Assembly: GCF_029873635.1 (NCBI RefSeq)
Contig: NC_080419.1
Span: forward strand, 72,043,097 to 72,107,096
Reading direction: 5' to 3'
DNA: 64,000 bases
From: Malania oleifera
Taxonomy: Eukaryota > Streptophyta > Magnoliopsida > Santalales > Ximeniaceae
The notes under the pieces were generated by a model. It worked only from the letters and a program-made list of their open reading frames with translations, was not told where the DNA came from and ran no database searches. A program made the translations under genes and the position numbers. How positions within the stretch are numbered: position 1 is the stretch's first letter; each line of letters opens with the position of its first letter. Shown here piece after piece: positions 23,946 through 35,570 of the stretch.

Positions 23946-24172
23946 GCCTTGTGCCAAAAACATAGATACGGCCTCGTGCCAAAATCATAAATACATGGCC
24001 TCGCGCCAAAATCTTAAATACAGCCTCGTGCCGATAACATAAATACATGGCCTCGTGCCAAAATCGTAAATATAGCCTCGTACCGATAATATAAATACAT
24101 TGCCTCGTATAAGTAACATAATAAATATGGCCTTGTGCCAATAGCATAAATGTGGCCTCGCGCCAGAATCGT
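23946..24172 (-). repeat. 25-28 bp tandem array in element 1 LTR
   Basis: About nine units, alternating two versions: GGCCTCGTGCCAAAATCGTAAATAC-like and GCCTCGTGCCGATAACATAAATACAT-like. The same array lies at 31195-31466 in the other LTR. It lies downstream of the promoter, so it would be transcribed. Confidence 0.85.
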
Positions 24173-24943
24173 TTCAGGTATTTACATTCTAAAAATAACT
24201 CATTTATCATATATTCGTCAAAATGATCATAACATAACATATCTTTTCATAATACCTGAAATCATACTTTGTTCATAAAATCTTTCATATCATAATATGT
24301 TCACATAACATAATATTCATGCCACACGTGCACTGTATAAAATCATACTTCTTATTCTAAAATCGTAATTCTCTGGCATTTCAGACATACATATATGTTT
24401 CATCATAATAGCAGTATTTCCCAAACGTACATTTCATCTATAATATATAGATATAACATTTGCTTTTTTGAAAATAAATTTACTCATAATTAATAATAAA
24501 TTGCATGAAAAATAACTGCTTTAGTTTATTCCCTTACCTGGCTACTGAGAAAGCCCCCAAAATATCCTAGGCTAACCCCCGTATGATTTCCTGATCAATA
24601 CCCTGAAACTCAAAACTCACAGTATTAAACATCATTATTTTTCATGTGTATATCAATTTCTATAACTACCATAAAGTTTAATTGGGCTTAAAAAGTCTTA
24701 CCTCAACTTAGGGATGATTTCCAACTTTGTTTTCCCAACGATCCGCTCCAGCAAACTCGTAGAGAATTTTGCCAAGAATGTCGTGGTAGCCTCAAATCTT
24801 TGATCGGGCGTAAAGCTAGCCCAAAATCGAAGAGAGAGAGTGAGAGAGCCGAAGAGGAGAGAGAGAGAGAGAGTGAGAGAGCCAAAGAGGAGAGAGAGAG
24901 AGTGGAGAGGAAGCTTCAAATGAAATAAAAATCTAATTTTTAG

Positions 24944-24952
24944 TATTTATAG
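24944..24952 (-). promoter_or_regulatory. TATA box, element 1 3' LTR
   Basis: CTATAAATA on the minus strand, directly downstream of the GTCGAC-type array at 24960-25145. Confidence 0.65.
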
Positions 24953-24959
24953 ACAGTAG

Positions 24960-25145
24960 AATTCGTCAACGAGCTCGATCTTCGTCGACGAGTTTTTCAT
25001 AAATTTCGTCGACGAAATCCAGTCTTCGTTGACAAAATTCAGTCAGCTCAAAACGCCCCTTTGGGTATTTTTTCGTCGACGAGGCCCTATGTTTGTCGAC
25101 AAAATCCTTAAAGCCTTCGTTGACAAAACCCTGCGTTCATCGACG
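24960..25145 (-). promoter_or_regulatory. Array of TCGTCGACGA palindromes in U3
   Basis: Eight variants of the 10-base palindrome TCGTCGACGA are spaced irregularly at 15-30 bases upstream of the TATA box (for example CTTCGTCGACGAG, TTTCGTCGACGAAAT). Most differences are C/T or G/A. Candidate protein-binding sites in the retrotransposon promoter; the function is inferred only from position and repetition. Confidence 0.6.
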
Positions 25146-25230
25146 AAGCTTGGCAGCTTCCTTCTTTATTTTTGTTTCCATTCCCCTTTCTTTTATCATT
25201 TAAATTCCATTTTAAATTCGAGTCATTACA

Positions 25231-25246
25231 TCCTCCCCTCCTTTTA
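25231..25246 (-). other. Polypurine tract, element 1
   Basis: On the minus strand, TTTTAAAAGGAGGGGAGGA abuts the 3' LTR start, as in elements 2 and 3. It primes plus-strand synthesis. Confidence 0.9.
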
Positions 25247-25490
25247 AAATTTCATCCTCGAAATTTACTATTTATGTAATTCATCATCCCTTATCAGGCA
25301 AAAATTGTCTACTTATTTTATTACTCACCCTCACTTGTGGTGGAGGAATACCGTGGTTACAACTCAAGTTCTGGGAGATTACATATATCAAAAGAAAATT
25401 CCTCCCAAAACAAAAATATCTCACGCTATCTAAACATTACATATACTTGTACAAAAACATTACATATTTTACTTACATTTCTAATTACAT
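25247..25490 (-). other. Element 1 3' untranslated stretch
   Basis: Between the pol stop and the polypurine tract, non-coding. It matches the element 2 stretch 42583-42765, including AACCACGGTATTCCTCC. Confidence 0.8.
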
Positions 25491-28400
25491 TTAAGCTTCT
25501 GGGAATAGTTGCAGATATTTCTGTCTGATCTGTTCCTTGAGCTCCCAAGAAGCCTCTTCTATTGTATGATTCCTCCATAAAACTTTTACTTGAGGAATCT
25601 TCTTACTACGTAGTTCCCTCTCTCTCTTATCCAGAATCTGCACTGGTACCTCCTCATAGGCTAGTGAGTCACTAAGCTCCAACTCACCATAACTGATAAT
25701 ATGAGAAGGATCTGGGACGTATTTTCTCAACATCGATACGTGGAATATGTCGTGAATTCTAGATAATGAAGGTGGTAAAGCTAACCTATAGGCCACTGGT
25801 CCCACTTTCTCTAAAATCTCAAACGGACCAATGAACCTAGGGCTAAGTTTACCCTTCCTACCAATTCTCATAACTCATTTCAGTGGAGCTATCTTCAAAA
25901 ATACATGATCACCCACGTCAAACTCTAAATTCTTGCAGCGATTGTCGGCATAACTCTTCTGTCGGCTCTGAGCTGCACTAATTCTTTCCTTGATAAGCCG
26001 AACCTTATCATATGCCTGCTGTACTAGCTCTAGTCCCACAACTCGCCGCTCACCTATCTCGTCCCAATATAAAGGAGATCGACATCTCCCACTGTTCAAG
26101 GCCTCAAACGATGCCATGCCAATACTGGACTGGTAACTGTTATTATACACAAACTCTACCAGTGGCATGAACTGAGTCCAACTACCTCCAAAGTCCAATA
26201 CGCATGCACAGAGCATAACCTCTAATATCTGTATCGTCCTCTCAGTCTACCCATCTGATTGAGGATGGAATGTAGTGCTGAATGATAGCTGAGACCCCAG
26301 ACCCTCCTGCAAGCTCCTCCAAAATCGTGACATGAATCATGGGTCTCAGTCTGACACAATAGATACAGGCACCCCATGAGAACGAACTATCTCCTGAATG
26401 TAAATCTCCACTAAACGACTGAGGGAATAGTTGATCTTGATAGGGAGAAAATGAGTATACTTAGTTAATCGATCTACTATTACCCAAATCGCATTCTAAC
26501 CATGCGATGTCGACGGTAGCCCTGAAACAAAGTCCACAGAAATATGATCCCACTTCCACTCTGGGATAAATAATGGCTGCAACTGGCCTGTCGGCCTCTG
26601 GTGTTCAGCTTTTACTTGCTGGCACGTCAAACATTGGGCTACATGCTCCGCAATCTCCCTCTTCATTCCACTCCACCAGTAAAATTCTCACAATTCCCTG
26701 TACATTTTTGTACTTCCGGGATGAACTGTATACAAGGATCTGTGAGCCTCCTCTAAAATCATCCTCCTGATGTCAGCATCTGCAGGAACGCACAATCTAG
26801 AATGGAACTGCAAAGCTCTGTCATCAAAGATGCAGAATTCTTCTCCCTGACCACTCTGCACTCTATCCATCACCTCTACTAACTCTGGATCTTCCTTCTG
26901 GGAAGCTTTAATTCTTTCCTGTAATGTAGGTTGTACCACTAGGCTGGCGATACATACTGGAGTATTACTCTCTATCAACTATATGCCGAGTCTCTCCAGA
27001 TCCATCATGATCGGATGTTGAATCTCCATAGCTACCAACGCTGATATTCTAGACTTCCTACTCGGTGCATCAGCTACCACATTTGCTTTCCTTGGATGGT
27101 AACTGATAGTGCAATCAAAATCTTTAATCAACTCTAACCACCTTCTCTGTCTCATATTCAATTCCTTCTAGGTGAAGAAATATTTCAAACTCTTGTGGTC
27201 GGAGAAAATCTTACACAGCTCGCTGTATAGGTAATGCCTCCAAATTTTCAGTGTGTGTACTACTACAGCCAACTCAAGATCGTGGGTAGGGTAGTTCTTT
27301 TCGTACTCTTTCAACTGTCTAGATGCATACGCTAATACCCTGCCATGCTGCATCAACACACAGCCAAGTCTCTTTAAAGACACATCAGTGTAGATAGTAT
27401 ACCCCTCACCCCCACATGTGATGATCAATACCGGTGCTGTGACTAATCTCCACTTCAGTTCCTGAAAACTTTGCTCACAGCTGTTGTCCCACTCAAATTT
27501 GGCATTCTTCTTCGTTAGTCGTGTCAGAGGCCCTGATAAAGCTGAGAACCCCTCACTGAAACGACGATAATAACCAGCTAAACCCAAGAAACTCCTAATC
27601 TCCTGGACGTTCCTCGGTCTAGCCCAGTTCACCACCGCCTCAATCTTACTAGGATTTACAAAAATTCCATCTCCGGAGATAATGTGCCCCAAAAACACTA
27701 CTTTCTCGAGCCAAAAGTTATATTTACTGAACTTGGCATACGACTTCTTCTCTCTAAGCATCTGCAAAACCTGCCTCAAGTGTATCTCATGCTCCTCATA
27801 GCTCCTTGAATAGACCAGTACATCATCAATAAAAACAACCACGAACTGGTCCAGGTATTGGTGAAAGACTCTATTCATCAAGTCCATAAATACTGCAGGA
27901 GCATTCGTCAGACCAAATGGCATAACAAGAAACTCGTAATGCCCATACCTGGTCCTGAAAGTCATCTTCGATACATCTTCTGCTCTTACCTTCACCTAAT
28001 GGTAAACTGATCTGAGATCGATCTTCGAATACACTTGTATACCCTGAAGCTGATCGAACAAATCATCGATACGGGGTAAAGGATACTTATTCTTGATGGT
28101 CACTTTATTAATCTCTCTGTAATCTATGCACATCCTCATAGACCCGTCCTTCTTCTTTACAAATAGCACTGGAGCTCCCTATGGTGATACACTAGGCCAT
28201 ATGAAGCCTTTATCTAACAAATCCTACAACTGATCTTTCAGTTCTACCAATTCTGTCGGTGCCATTCGGTACGGTGCTTTAGAGATTGGCACTGAACTTA
28301 GAAGTAGATGAATGGAAAAATCTACTTCACGATCAGGCGGCAAACCTAGTAATTCATCTGGAAACACATCTGTAAATTCTTTCACCACAGGCGTATTTAT

Positions 28401-28919
28401 AAGTTTCAATTCATTTTCTGACATTTCTTCCACAAAAGACATAAATCCCAAATAGCCATTCTGAAGTAGTCTCCTCGCCTGAACAGCTGAGACCATCTGA
28501 GGTAAGGATTGCACTCGTGACCCTGTAAATCTAAATTCTGGTTTCCCTGGAGGTCTGAATATCATGTCTCTAGCATGGTAGTCTATAATATCAGAATTAG
28601 CCACTAGCCAATCCATGCTGAAAATAATGTCAAACTCGTGCATATCTAATACCACCAAATCAGCAGATAAAATCTTCCCCTAGACATCAACTGGACAACC
28701 ACAAAGTACCCTACTACATCTCACCGCTGACCTAGTTGGTGTAGCCACTAATAACTCGACATCTAATGATTGCGTTTCCGCCCCATATAACTTAACACAC
28801 TCCAAGGACACAAATGAATGTGTGGCACTAGAATAAAAAAGTGCAATAACTTTAAATGAAAACACACTAACAGTAGCTGTCACCACATCGCCGGCTGGCT
28901 CAGCGTCGCCCGGCATCAA
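25491..28919 (-). pseudogene. Element 1 pol (PR-RT-RNase H-integrase-chromodomain)
   Basis: Readable almost without gaps but with many stops. The protease motif LFYSSATHSF (about 28820-28850) has lost the catalytic Asp of LFDSGATHSF. RT keeps FIDD at 27822-27833 and [19 protein letters not shown]. RNase H contains [17 protein letters not shown] and [13 protein letters not shown]. Integrase shows the zinc-finger end CLTCQ, WDHISVDFVSGLP and SFSTTFHPQSDG. The GPF linker [19 protein letters not shown] leads to a C-terminal chromodomain with [16 protein letters not shown]. Chromodomains direct integration toward marked chromatin. Most stops are TAG where relatives have CAG or TGG, or TGA where relatives have CGA. 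Not functional. Confidence 0.93.
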
Positions 28920-29969
28920 AGAGAAAACTCTGGCTGGGGCCGTATTCCTCTGCTGGCCTCCTCATGGTGCCTGGTAACCTCCTCGTGTAGGTCTAGGGGC
29001 AGGAGCAGGACCAGTCTGTGTCGGATACTCCTTCATCATATGCCTTGGCTCCCCGCACCTGTAGCAAACACTTCGCTCTGCATGACACTCTCCTAGGTGC
29101 CTCTTCCCACAAGATAGATAGGTTGGAGATGGTTGCACACCCTGGAAACCGCGATTCCCGGTCTTCTGTCTCTGGTCTCTATATTGGCCACCTGTCTTCC
29201 ACGTAGCACGACCAACCCCCTGTTGGGAACCGGAAGGTATGGAACTCTTCTTCTATCTCTGCTCCTCAGCCTCCAACTGCTCTCCAATCTCTGCTATAGT
29301 GGCTCTATCCACTAACTCAGCAAAATCCTGCAACTTCAGAATCGATACCTGTTTATAAATTTCTCTCCTCAAGCCTCTTTCAAACTATCGTACCTTCTTT
29401 ACCTCATCTAGAATGATGTACGGGGCGAAGCGAGATAGCTCGATGAACCTCGCCACGTACTGTTGCACTGACAGCTGTCCCTGCCTTAGATTCAGGAACT
29501 CCATAATCTTAGCCTCCCTGGAAGAGGCTGGAAAATACCTATCGAAGAATATCTCTTTAAATCGCTCCCACGTCATCTCTACGGGTATAGTCCTCTGCTG
29601 CTCTAACAATCTCACTGCTGACCACCATCTCTCAGCCTCTCCAGTCGGTCTATAGGTGGCAAATAGCACCTTCTGCCCCTCTGAACATTGAAGTACTGAA
29701 AATATTTTCTCTATTTCCTGTATCCAGTTTTTAGTGACTGCAGGATCCGTTCTTGCTGAGAAAGCTAGAGGACTCATCTTAATAAACTTCTCGATCGAGC
29801 TACCGTGGCCTACAGATGGACCACCCTATTCCTTCGAACTCCTAGCAATTTCTGACATAACCTGTTGTGCTATGCTGCGTAAGACTACATCTAAATCACT
29901 ACCCGCAGTGCCTAAGGGTCCAACACCCTCATTTCCACTGGCATAGGCACTATTTCCACCGAAGTCCAT
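28920..29969 (-). pseudogene. Element 1 gag
   Basis: The start ATG is at 29969-29967 (MDFGGNSAYASGN). The capsid region reads NWIQEIEKIFSVLQCSEGQK, then GEAERWWSAVRLLE, FKEIFFDRYFPASSREAK and QYVARFIELSRFAPY. The zinc knuckle CYRCGEPRHMMKEY (about 29021-29075) has its last Cys changed to Tyr. Gag packages RNA. Stops interrupt it near residue 48 and after the KKVR phrase. The ATG follows CTTCTTTTAG, which looks like a splice acceptor. Confidence 0.9.
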
Positions 29970-30274
29970 CCTAAAAGAAGAAATAACTTAACTCAAAATC
30001 TCCTTCTCTATACATATTACTCAACTCATATAATATTTTTCTCCTAATTAACTCATTATTCCTGATCTTTGCACAAGGCTCAATCCTGCAACCTAGATAC
30101 CCGACCCGACGATAGTTTACAATGAATTTCCTGAAATCATCACTCCAGGAAATTCAAACAAACCACCACGGAAGTCCTACATCTAGACTACAAAACCAGA
30201 CCTCAAATTCTCTTATCCTATACTTTGGTATTATTACTGCTGCACTCTAGAGTCTACAGAACCTAGTATCCTGG
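29970..30274 (-). other. Element 1 leader
   Basis: Untranslated sequence between primer site and gag. It matches the leaders of elements 2 and 3. Confidence 0.8.
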
Positions 30275-30286
30275 GCTCTGATACCA
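30275..30286 (-). other. Primer binding site, element 1 (initiator-Met tRNA)
   Basis: On the minus strand the sequence is TGGTATCAGAGC, exact complement of the 3' end of plant initiator tRNA-Met. It sits two bases inside the 5' LTR. Confidence 0.95.
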
Positions 30287-30288
30287 AA

Positions 30289-32500
30289 TGTAACATCCCT
30301 AAATTTCCTAATATAAAATGTCACATAATAGATAAAATGGTCAACCCAAACCCGTGGGTAACGAGGACACCTATCAAACACAGCGGAAATCTACGCAGCA
30401 GTAACATAAAATCCAAACATTCATCCATAAAGCATAATACTAGAAACATAATACCAGAGTTTACTACATCTCCCAATACTGTACATATATACAACCCTTA
30501 AAATATCAAAATGACACTAGGACCATATAACAAAAATCTCCTAGTGCTAGTTCAACGCTTACCCTTCTAGTAGGGAAGCTCTACTCGCTCAACGGCGGCC
30601 TTGACCCGCCGGTTTCTCTGGGTTTCCTGAAAAATGTGTTAATGTTCGGGGTGAGACACTTCTCAGTAAGAAAAAATAAACTAAATACAGTCGTGTGACT
30701 ACATGAACATTTAAAATGCTTATACATATATAGTACATTTCATAACTCTGGAAATAATTATAATATCATACTGGATAATCATATACTTTCATATTTGTTA
30801 ATAAATCATAACATACATAAGCATCCATTATAACTGTAATACTGAAAATATACCCAGGATGAATAGCTAGCTAATGTCATGTATTACTCCCTATGACGGG
30901 TTGTGCAGCCCGAAGGAGGGACCCGACAATGGCTAGCCGACCATTGCCGAATCAAATATGTCTGTAAGTATGATGGGCCCGCCACATCCTGGTCCGAACT
31001 GCCAGGTGGATGTCCGCACTCTACTGAAAGCCACATCGACTATCCATCTCCCATCCCCTTATGGAATGGTTAGCACTAATCTGACATAGATATCTGATCT
31101 ACAATATAGCTATGGTACCAAGCCCCAGAACTAAACTAAACTAACATCCAGGTAGTAATAACATATAATACATGAACATACATAACATTATCATGGCCTC
31201 ATGCTGAAAACATAGACACAGCCTCCTGCCAAAATTATAAATACATGGCCTCGCGCTAAAATCGCAAATACGGCCTCGTGCCGATAACATAAATACATGG
31301 CCTCGTGCCAAAATCGTAAATACGGCCTCGTGCCGATAACATAAATACATGGCCTCGCGCCAAAATCGTAAATATGGCCTCGTGCCAATAATATAAATAC
31401 ATGGCCTCACGCGAGTAACATAATAAATATGGCCTCACGTCAATAGCATAAATATGGCCTCGTGCCATAATCGTTTCAGGTATTTACATTCTGAAAATAA
31501 CTCATTTATCATATATTCATCAAAATGATCGTAACATAACATATCTTTTCATAATACCTGAAATCATACTTTGTTCATAAAATCTTTCATATCATAATAT
31601 GTTCACATAACATAATATTCATGCCACACGTGCACTGTATAAAATCATACTTCTTATTACAAAATCGTAATTCTCTGGCATCTAAGACATACATATATGT
31701 TTCATCATAATAGCAGTATTTCCCAAACGTACATTTCATCTATAATATACAGATATAACATTTGCTTTTCTGAAAATAAATTTACTTATAATTAATAATA
31801 AATTGCGTGGCAAATAACTGTTTTAGGTTATTCCCTTACCTGGCTACTGAGAAAGCGCCCAAAATATCCTAGGTTAACCCCCGTATGATTTCCTGATCAA
31901 TACCCTAAAACTCAAAACTACCAGTATTAAACATCAATATTTTCATGCGCATATCAATTTCTATAACTACTATAAAGTCTAATTGGGCTTAAAAAGCCTT
32001 ACCTCAACTTAGGGATGATTTCCAACTTTGTTTTCCCAACGATCTGCTCTGACAAACTCGTAAAGAACTTCGTTAGGAACATCGTGGTAGCCTCAAATCT
32101 TCGATCCGGCATAAAGCTAGCCCAAAATTGAAGAGAGAGAGTGAGAGAGCCGAAGAGGAGAGAGAGAGAGAGTGGAGATGAAGCTTCAAATGAAATAAAA
32201 ATCGGATTTTTAGTATTTATAGACAGCAGAATTCGTCGATGAGCCCGATCTTCGTCAACGAGTTCTTCATAAATTTCATCAATGAAATCCAGTCTTCGTC
32301 GACGAAATTCAGTTAGCTTAAAACCCCCCTCTCGGTATTTTCTTGTCGACGAGGCCCTATGTTCGTTGAAGAAATCCTTAAAGCCTTCGTCGACGAAACC
32401 CTGCATTCGTCAACAAATCTTGGCAGCTTCCTTCTTTATTTTTGTTTCCATTCCCCTTTCTTTTATCATTTAAATTCCATTTTAAATTCGGGTCGTTACA
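30289..32500 (-). repeat. Element 1, 5' LTR
   Basis: 2212 bp, TGTAACGACCCGAATTT to GGGATGTTACA in element orientation. TATA (CTATAAATA) at 32214-32222; GTCGAC-type phrases at 32228-32415; tandem array at 31195-31466. It is very similar to the 3' LTR, with small differences including a shorter GA tract. Confidence 0.93.
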
Positions 32501-32690
32501 CCTTTGCTCATAAGTGAGCTAGGGAGACTCTGTCTCGTAAGGAGAACCTATTTGGCTTCACCCTTAAGTGAGCCAGGGAGACTCTACCCTCTAAGGAGAA
32601 ATGATTTGGCTTCACTTGGTAAGTGAGCAGGGGAGACTCCGCCCCAAAAGAAGTAGTTTAAATGGCATCACTCCGCCTGGTTAAGTGAGC
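32501..32690 (-). repeat. ~57-bp tandem array, right part
   Basis: Continuation of the 22744-23041 array after element 1: units at 32501, 32548, 32604 and 32652. CCTTT at its left edge is the right target duplication of element 1. Confidence 0.8.
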
Positions 32691-33008
32691 ACATAGTGGA
32701 ATCCTTGGGTGGTTGGCCCATGGCAGGGACGTAGGTTGGATTGGCCAAAGCTCGATAAACATACTATTTCTCTCTTTTTCTCTTTTCTGTTTATCTTTCC
32801 TACACGTGTATGTTTATATTCGACTTATTATGAATGATGTGCATGATTTAAATATTTCCACATATTGACATTTGAATTGGTAATTGCTTAGAAAGACGTT
32901 AGGTTGTATTATACTGCTTGTGCATCTTAAAGTAGAGATAAATTTACTTTGGAAGTTTTAAATACCCAATTAAGCCCCCCACCCCTTGGCAATACACCAT
33001 TACTGTTG

Positions 33009-33402
33009 ATATAGATCATTTGGCTCCGGAGTTTGAGAGATGCATGCTACGATCAATAGGGCGAGGTGTTTGGTCCGATTCATTGCAAATGGTTTTTGGC
33101 CACTGCATTTGAGGCACACTACCCAAGTAATTACAAAAAGCATCACTAAGTTTTGACATTTTTTCTCATCAACAAATGCATTATTAGTGTTTGTTTATGA
33201 GAACCATCACTAATATTCTTGACCTTAATATTTCCTTATAAAAAAAAAGCATGATTAGTGATGGTTCTAAAAATCATCACTAATATAAGACTACTAGTGA
33301 CAGTCTTTCTCCTCAAGTATTCTAGTTAAGGACATGCTTTTGTCATTGAATTTTATCTTCAACTCATCAAGATTCTTTTTTTAGTTAAGGACATGCTCTT
33401 GT
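33009..33402 (+). mobile_element. CACTA-type subterminal fragment left of element 2
   Basis: Holds inverted short repeats of the type ATTAGTGATGGTTCT...CATCACTAAT (33245-33286) typical of CACTA subterminal regions. The stretch at 33050-33130 (GGTGTTTGGTC..., ATGGTTTTTGGCCACTGCATTTGA) recurs at 46885 and 47021. A 22-base phrase beginning TTAGTTAAGGACATGCT is duplicated at 33325 and 33381. It ends with CTTGT, the target duplication of element 2. Confidence 0.65.
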
Positions 33403-33729
33403 TGTAAAGATCCAAAGAATTATGGTAATTAAATAATAAAAAGGGAGAAAAAGGAAATTGTAAAAGGGGGCCACAGTAGGTTCTCTTCAACGAACATGAA
33501 AAGTTGCTTATTGGGATCGTCGATGGGGACACGTGTCTCATAGACGAGAAGATACCGAGAGGCTATCTTCAGCCCTAAATTTCATCGATGAGGAATAGGT
33601 GTTCATCGACGAACTTCCTTCGTGGCCTCATCGACGAAGTGATGTGTCTCTTCGACGAAGGCTAGTGTCTAAATAGCCTAAACTCGAATTTTTCATCAGA
33701 ATTACACGAAGAACACACACACACACACA

Positions 33730-33786
<57 letters not shown>

Positions 33787-35555
33787 GTTTGTCCTTTCCC
33801 CCTTCTTTTTAAGATTCGGGGTTGGATTTTTGCTGGTTCGACGATCCGAGGCCACCACGACACTCCTTGGAAAGTTCTCTTCAAGTCTGCTGGAGTGGAT
33901 CGTTACTGGGGTTAACTTGGATTTAATCCCAAATTCAGGGTAAGAATTTTTATACAATATCTGGCTTTGCTACAGTTGTAAGAAACGTAGTACTCGAAGA
34001 AATACTGAAGTTTTGTTCTGGGCGATATTGTTTATAGGGTGTTGAATGGGGAACCGTGTGGGTGTAGGACTGATTATCTTTAGGGTTTTCTAGAAGTTAG
34101 GTAAGGGGATAAACTAAGTCAGCCTTTTCATGAAAATATATTTATTATTTTATAGCATTTAATCTCGGGAAAATAAGTATATTGTAGTACTATGTTTTGG
34201 AAATACTGCTGTGAACAAGGATATGATTTAAATACGAATAATACCTATTTTGTGTGGCATGAGTAAAATTTACCATGGGATATTATTAGGTTTACAAAAT
34301 ATGTATGTTTTATTGCTTGCAGGAAAATGTTTGAATGATACAGAGGGTTTTATAGGATATGTCGGCGTATGGGCTGAGTATTTTATATGATATGTTGGTG
34401 TACGGGGCGAGGATTTTATATGATATGTCAGCGTACAAGCTCAAGTTTTTATATGATATTTTGGCATATGGTCCGAGGGTTTTTATGATGTGTAATACCA
34501 GCATATAGGTCGTGATTTATAAAATACAAAATGCCGGCATAAGGGCCAAAATGTTTCACGTTATGTCATGCAAAATGATATGTTGATATTAACTTGACAA
34601 TTATTATTATGAAATAGCCATGTATCACTATCTAAAAATATGTTATATGTTATCAGAACCTGGTTGGCTTGGTTTAGGCTTTAACGAAGCACAGTATTGT
34701 AGCTATACGATCACGATCATGATATGTTAGTGCTACCGCTTGCCGTACGGGACAATGGGAGATTGGCAATCGATGTGGTTTATTGTAGTGTTGGCGCCCC
34801 TGGCGTACGGACCAGTAGAGGTAGGCCCATCGTACTTACAGAATTTTGCTTTTGATTTGGCTGTGGTCGGCCAGCCATTGTTGGGTCTCGCCTTTGGGCC
34901 GCACAACCCAGTCATGTGGTGGTAAGACATGACACAAGCCAGCTAACCATCCAAGATGTTTTCTATGTATTGCTATATGATATGATTTACGTGTATAGAA
35001 ATCTATTATGTTCTACCTAGATATGATAATATTTGTTTTCTCAGATATGATACAGACAGTTTATTTAAGTGTGTTTATGAACTGTTATATGTATAACACG
35101 AAATTACTCATGTTGTCACACATTGATATTAGTTTATTTCCCTTACTGAGAGGTGTCTCACCCTAAATTATATAAACATTTCAAGAACCCTAGATAAGAG
35201 AGCGGATCATGCTCTGCAGTGATAGTATTCAGCTGTGCTACCCTGTTTTGAAGGGTAAGTCTTTTGCTAGGTTCAGACGGATATTTTGGGGGCGACCCTA
35301 GGACTCATTTTGGATTTTTTTTTTTTTTTTTTTTTTATGTATATATATGTTCATATGACGGTTGTAGTAAGCTTTGGTATTGTTTTGGTTGGACATGTAA
35401 TTAAGCATATGATTTTACGTTTCCTGCTGCTTAGGAATCGATATTGTATTTCAGGGGTACTCTTGGTATCACTGGTCCAAGTGGATTATGAATTGCCAGG
35501 ATTATTATATTGGATATTATGAAAAAAAATATAAAAAAATAAGTAGGTCGTTACA
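33403..35555 (+). repeat. Element 2, 5' LTR
   Basis: 2153 bp, TGTAAAGATCCAAAG to GGTCGTTACA. U3 has GTCGAC-like phrases (33516-33660). A degenerate TATA (CTAAATAG, 33669-33676) is followed by a (CA)n(CT)n microsatellite at 33713-33782. Tandem units TTTTATATGATATGTCGGCGTA-like (34355-34500) and a block ending GGGCCGCACAACCCAGTCATG (34897-34917) lie downstream. Confidence 0.93.
33713..33782 (+). repeat. (CA)n(CT)n microsatellite in element 2 5' LTR
   Basis: About 10 CA units then about 24 CT units, just downstream of the TATA position. The 3' LTR has the shorter version at 44664-44716. Confidence 0.95.
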
Positions 35556-35558
35556 GTT

Positions 35559-35570
35559 TGGTATCAGAGC
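35559..35570 (+). other. Primer binding site, element 2
   Basis: TGGTATCAGAGC, three bases after the 5' LTR; matches initiator tRNA-Met exactly. Confidence 0.95.

Larger units (their letters stand above)
23042..25230 (-). repeat. Element 1, 3' LTR
   Basis: 2189 bp; in element orientation it starts TGTAATGACTCGAATTT and ends GGGACGTTACA. U3 (25230-24953) holds eight GTCGAC-type phrases; the TATA box is at 24944-24952; GA repeats are at 24830-24900. U5 contains a tandem array (23946-24172) and the block GGTTGTGCAGCCCGAAAG...GGCCGACCA near 23648-23696. It is a close match to 30289-32500. Confidence 0.93.
23042..32500 (-). mobile_element. Element 1: full-length Tekay/Del-type chromovirus
   Basis: 9459 bp on the minus strand. 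It has two LTRs, an initiator-Met primer site, gag, pol (PR-RT-RH-IN-chromodomain) and a polypurine tract. The target duplication is GCTTT (23037-23041) against CCTTT (32501-32505), one mismatch, and the flanking tandem array is continuous across the insertion. Order and wording of domains match the Tekay/Del chromovirus lineage. Every long frame is interrupted by stops, so it is not autonomous. Confidence 0.95.
21600..33008 (-). mobile_element. Solo LTR (family X, copy 3), reverse, split by element 1
   Basis: The left part (21600-23041) carries degenerate GTCGACCGGCC and CAACCGACC phrases. The right part (32501 to about 33008) carries AGGGACGTAGGTTGGATTGGCC, the reverse of the GGTTCGGC...CTACGTCCC block of the other copies, and ends with CCACCCCTTGGCAATACACC, the reverse of the family's start. 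Element 1 lies between with a near-perfect duplication. The outer limits are approximate and no outer target duplication was found. Confidence 0.7.

Noticed and set aside
24698..24919. Leu/Ser-rich minus-strand frames
   Set aside because: Caused by the GA repeats just after the TATA box of the element 1 LTR.
33628..33957. Minus-strand frame with long Arg-Glu repeat
   Set aside because: Translation of the (CT)n microsatellite in the element 2 LTR. The same artefact occurs at 44602-44890.
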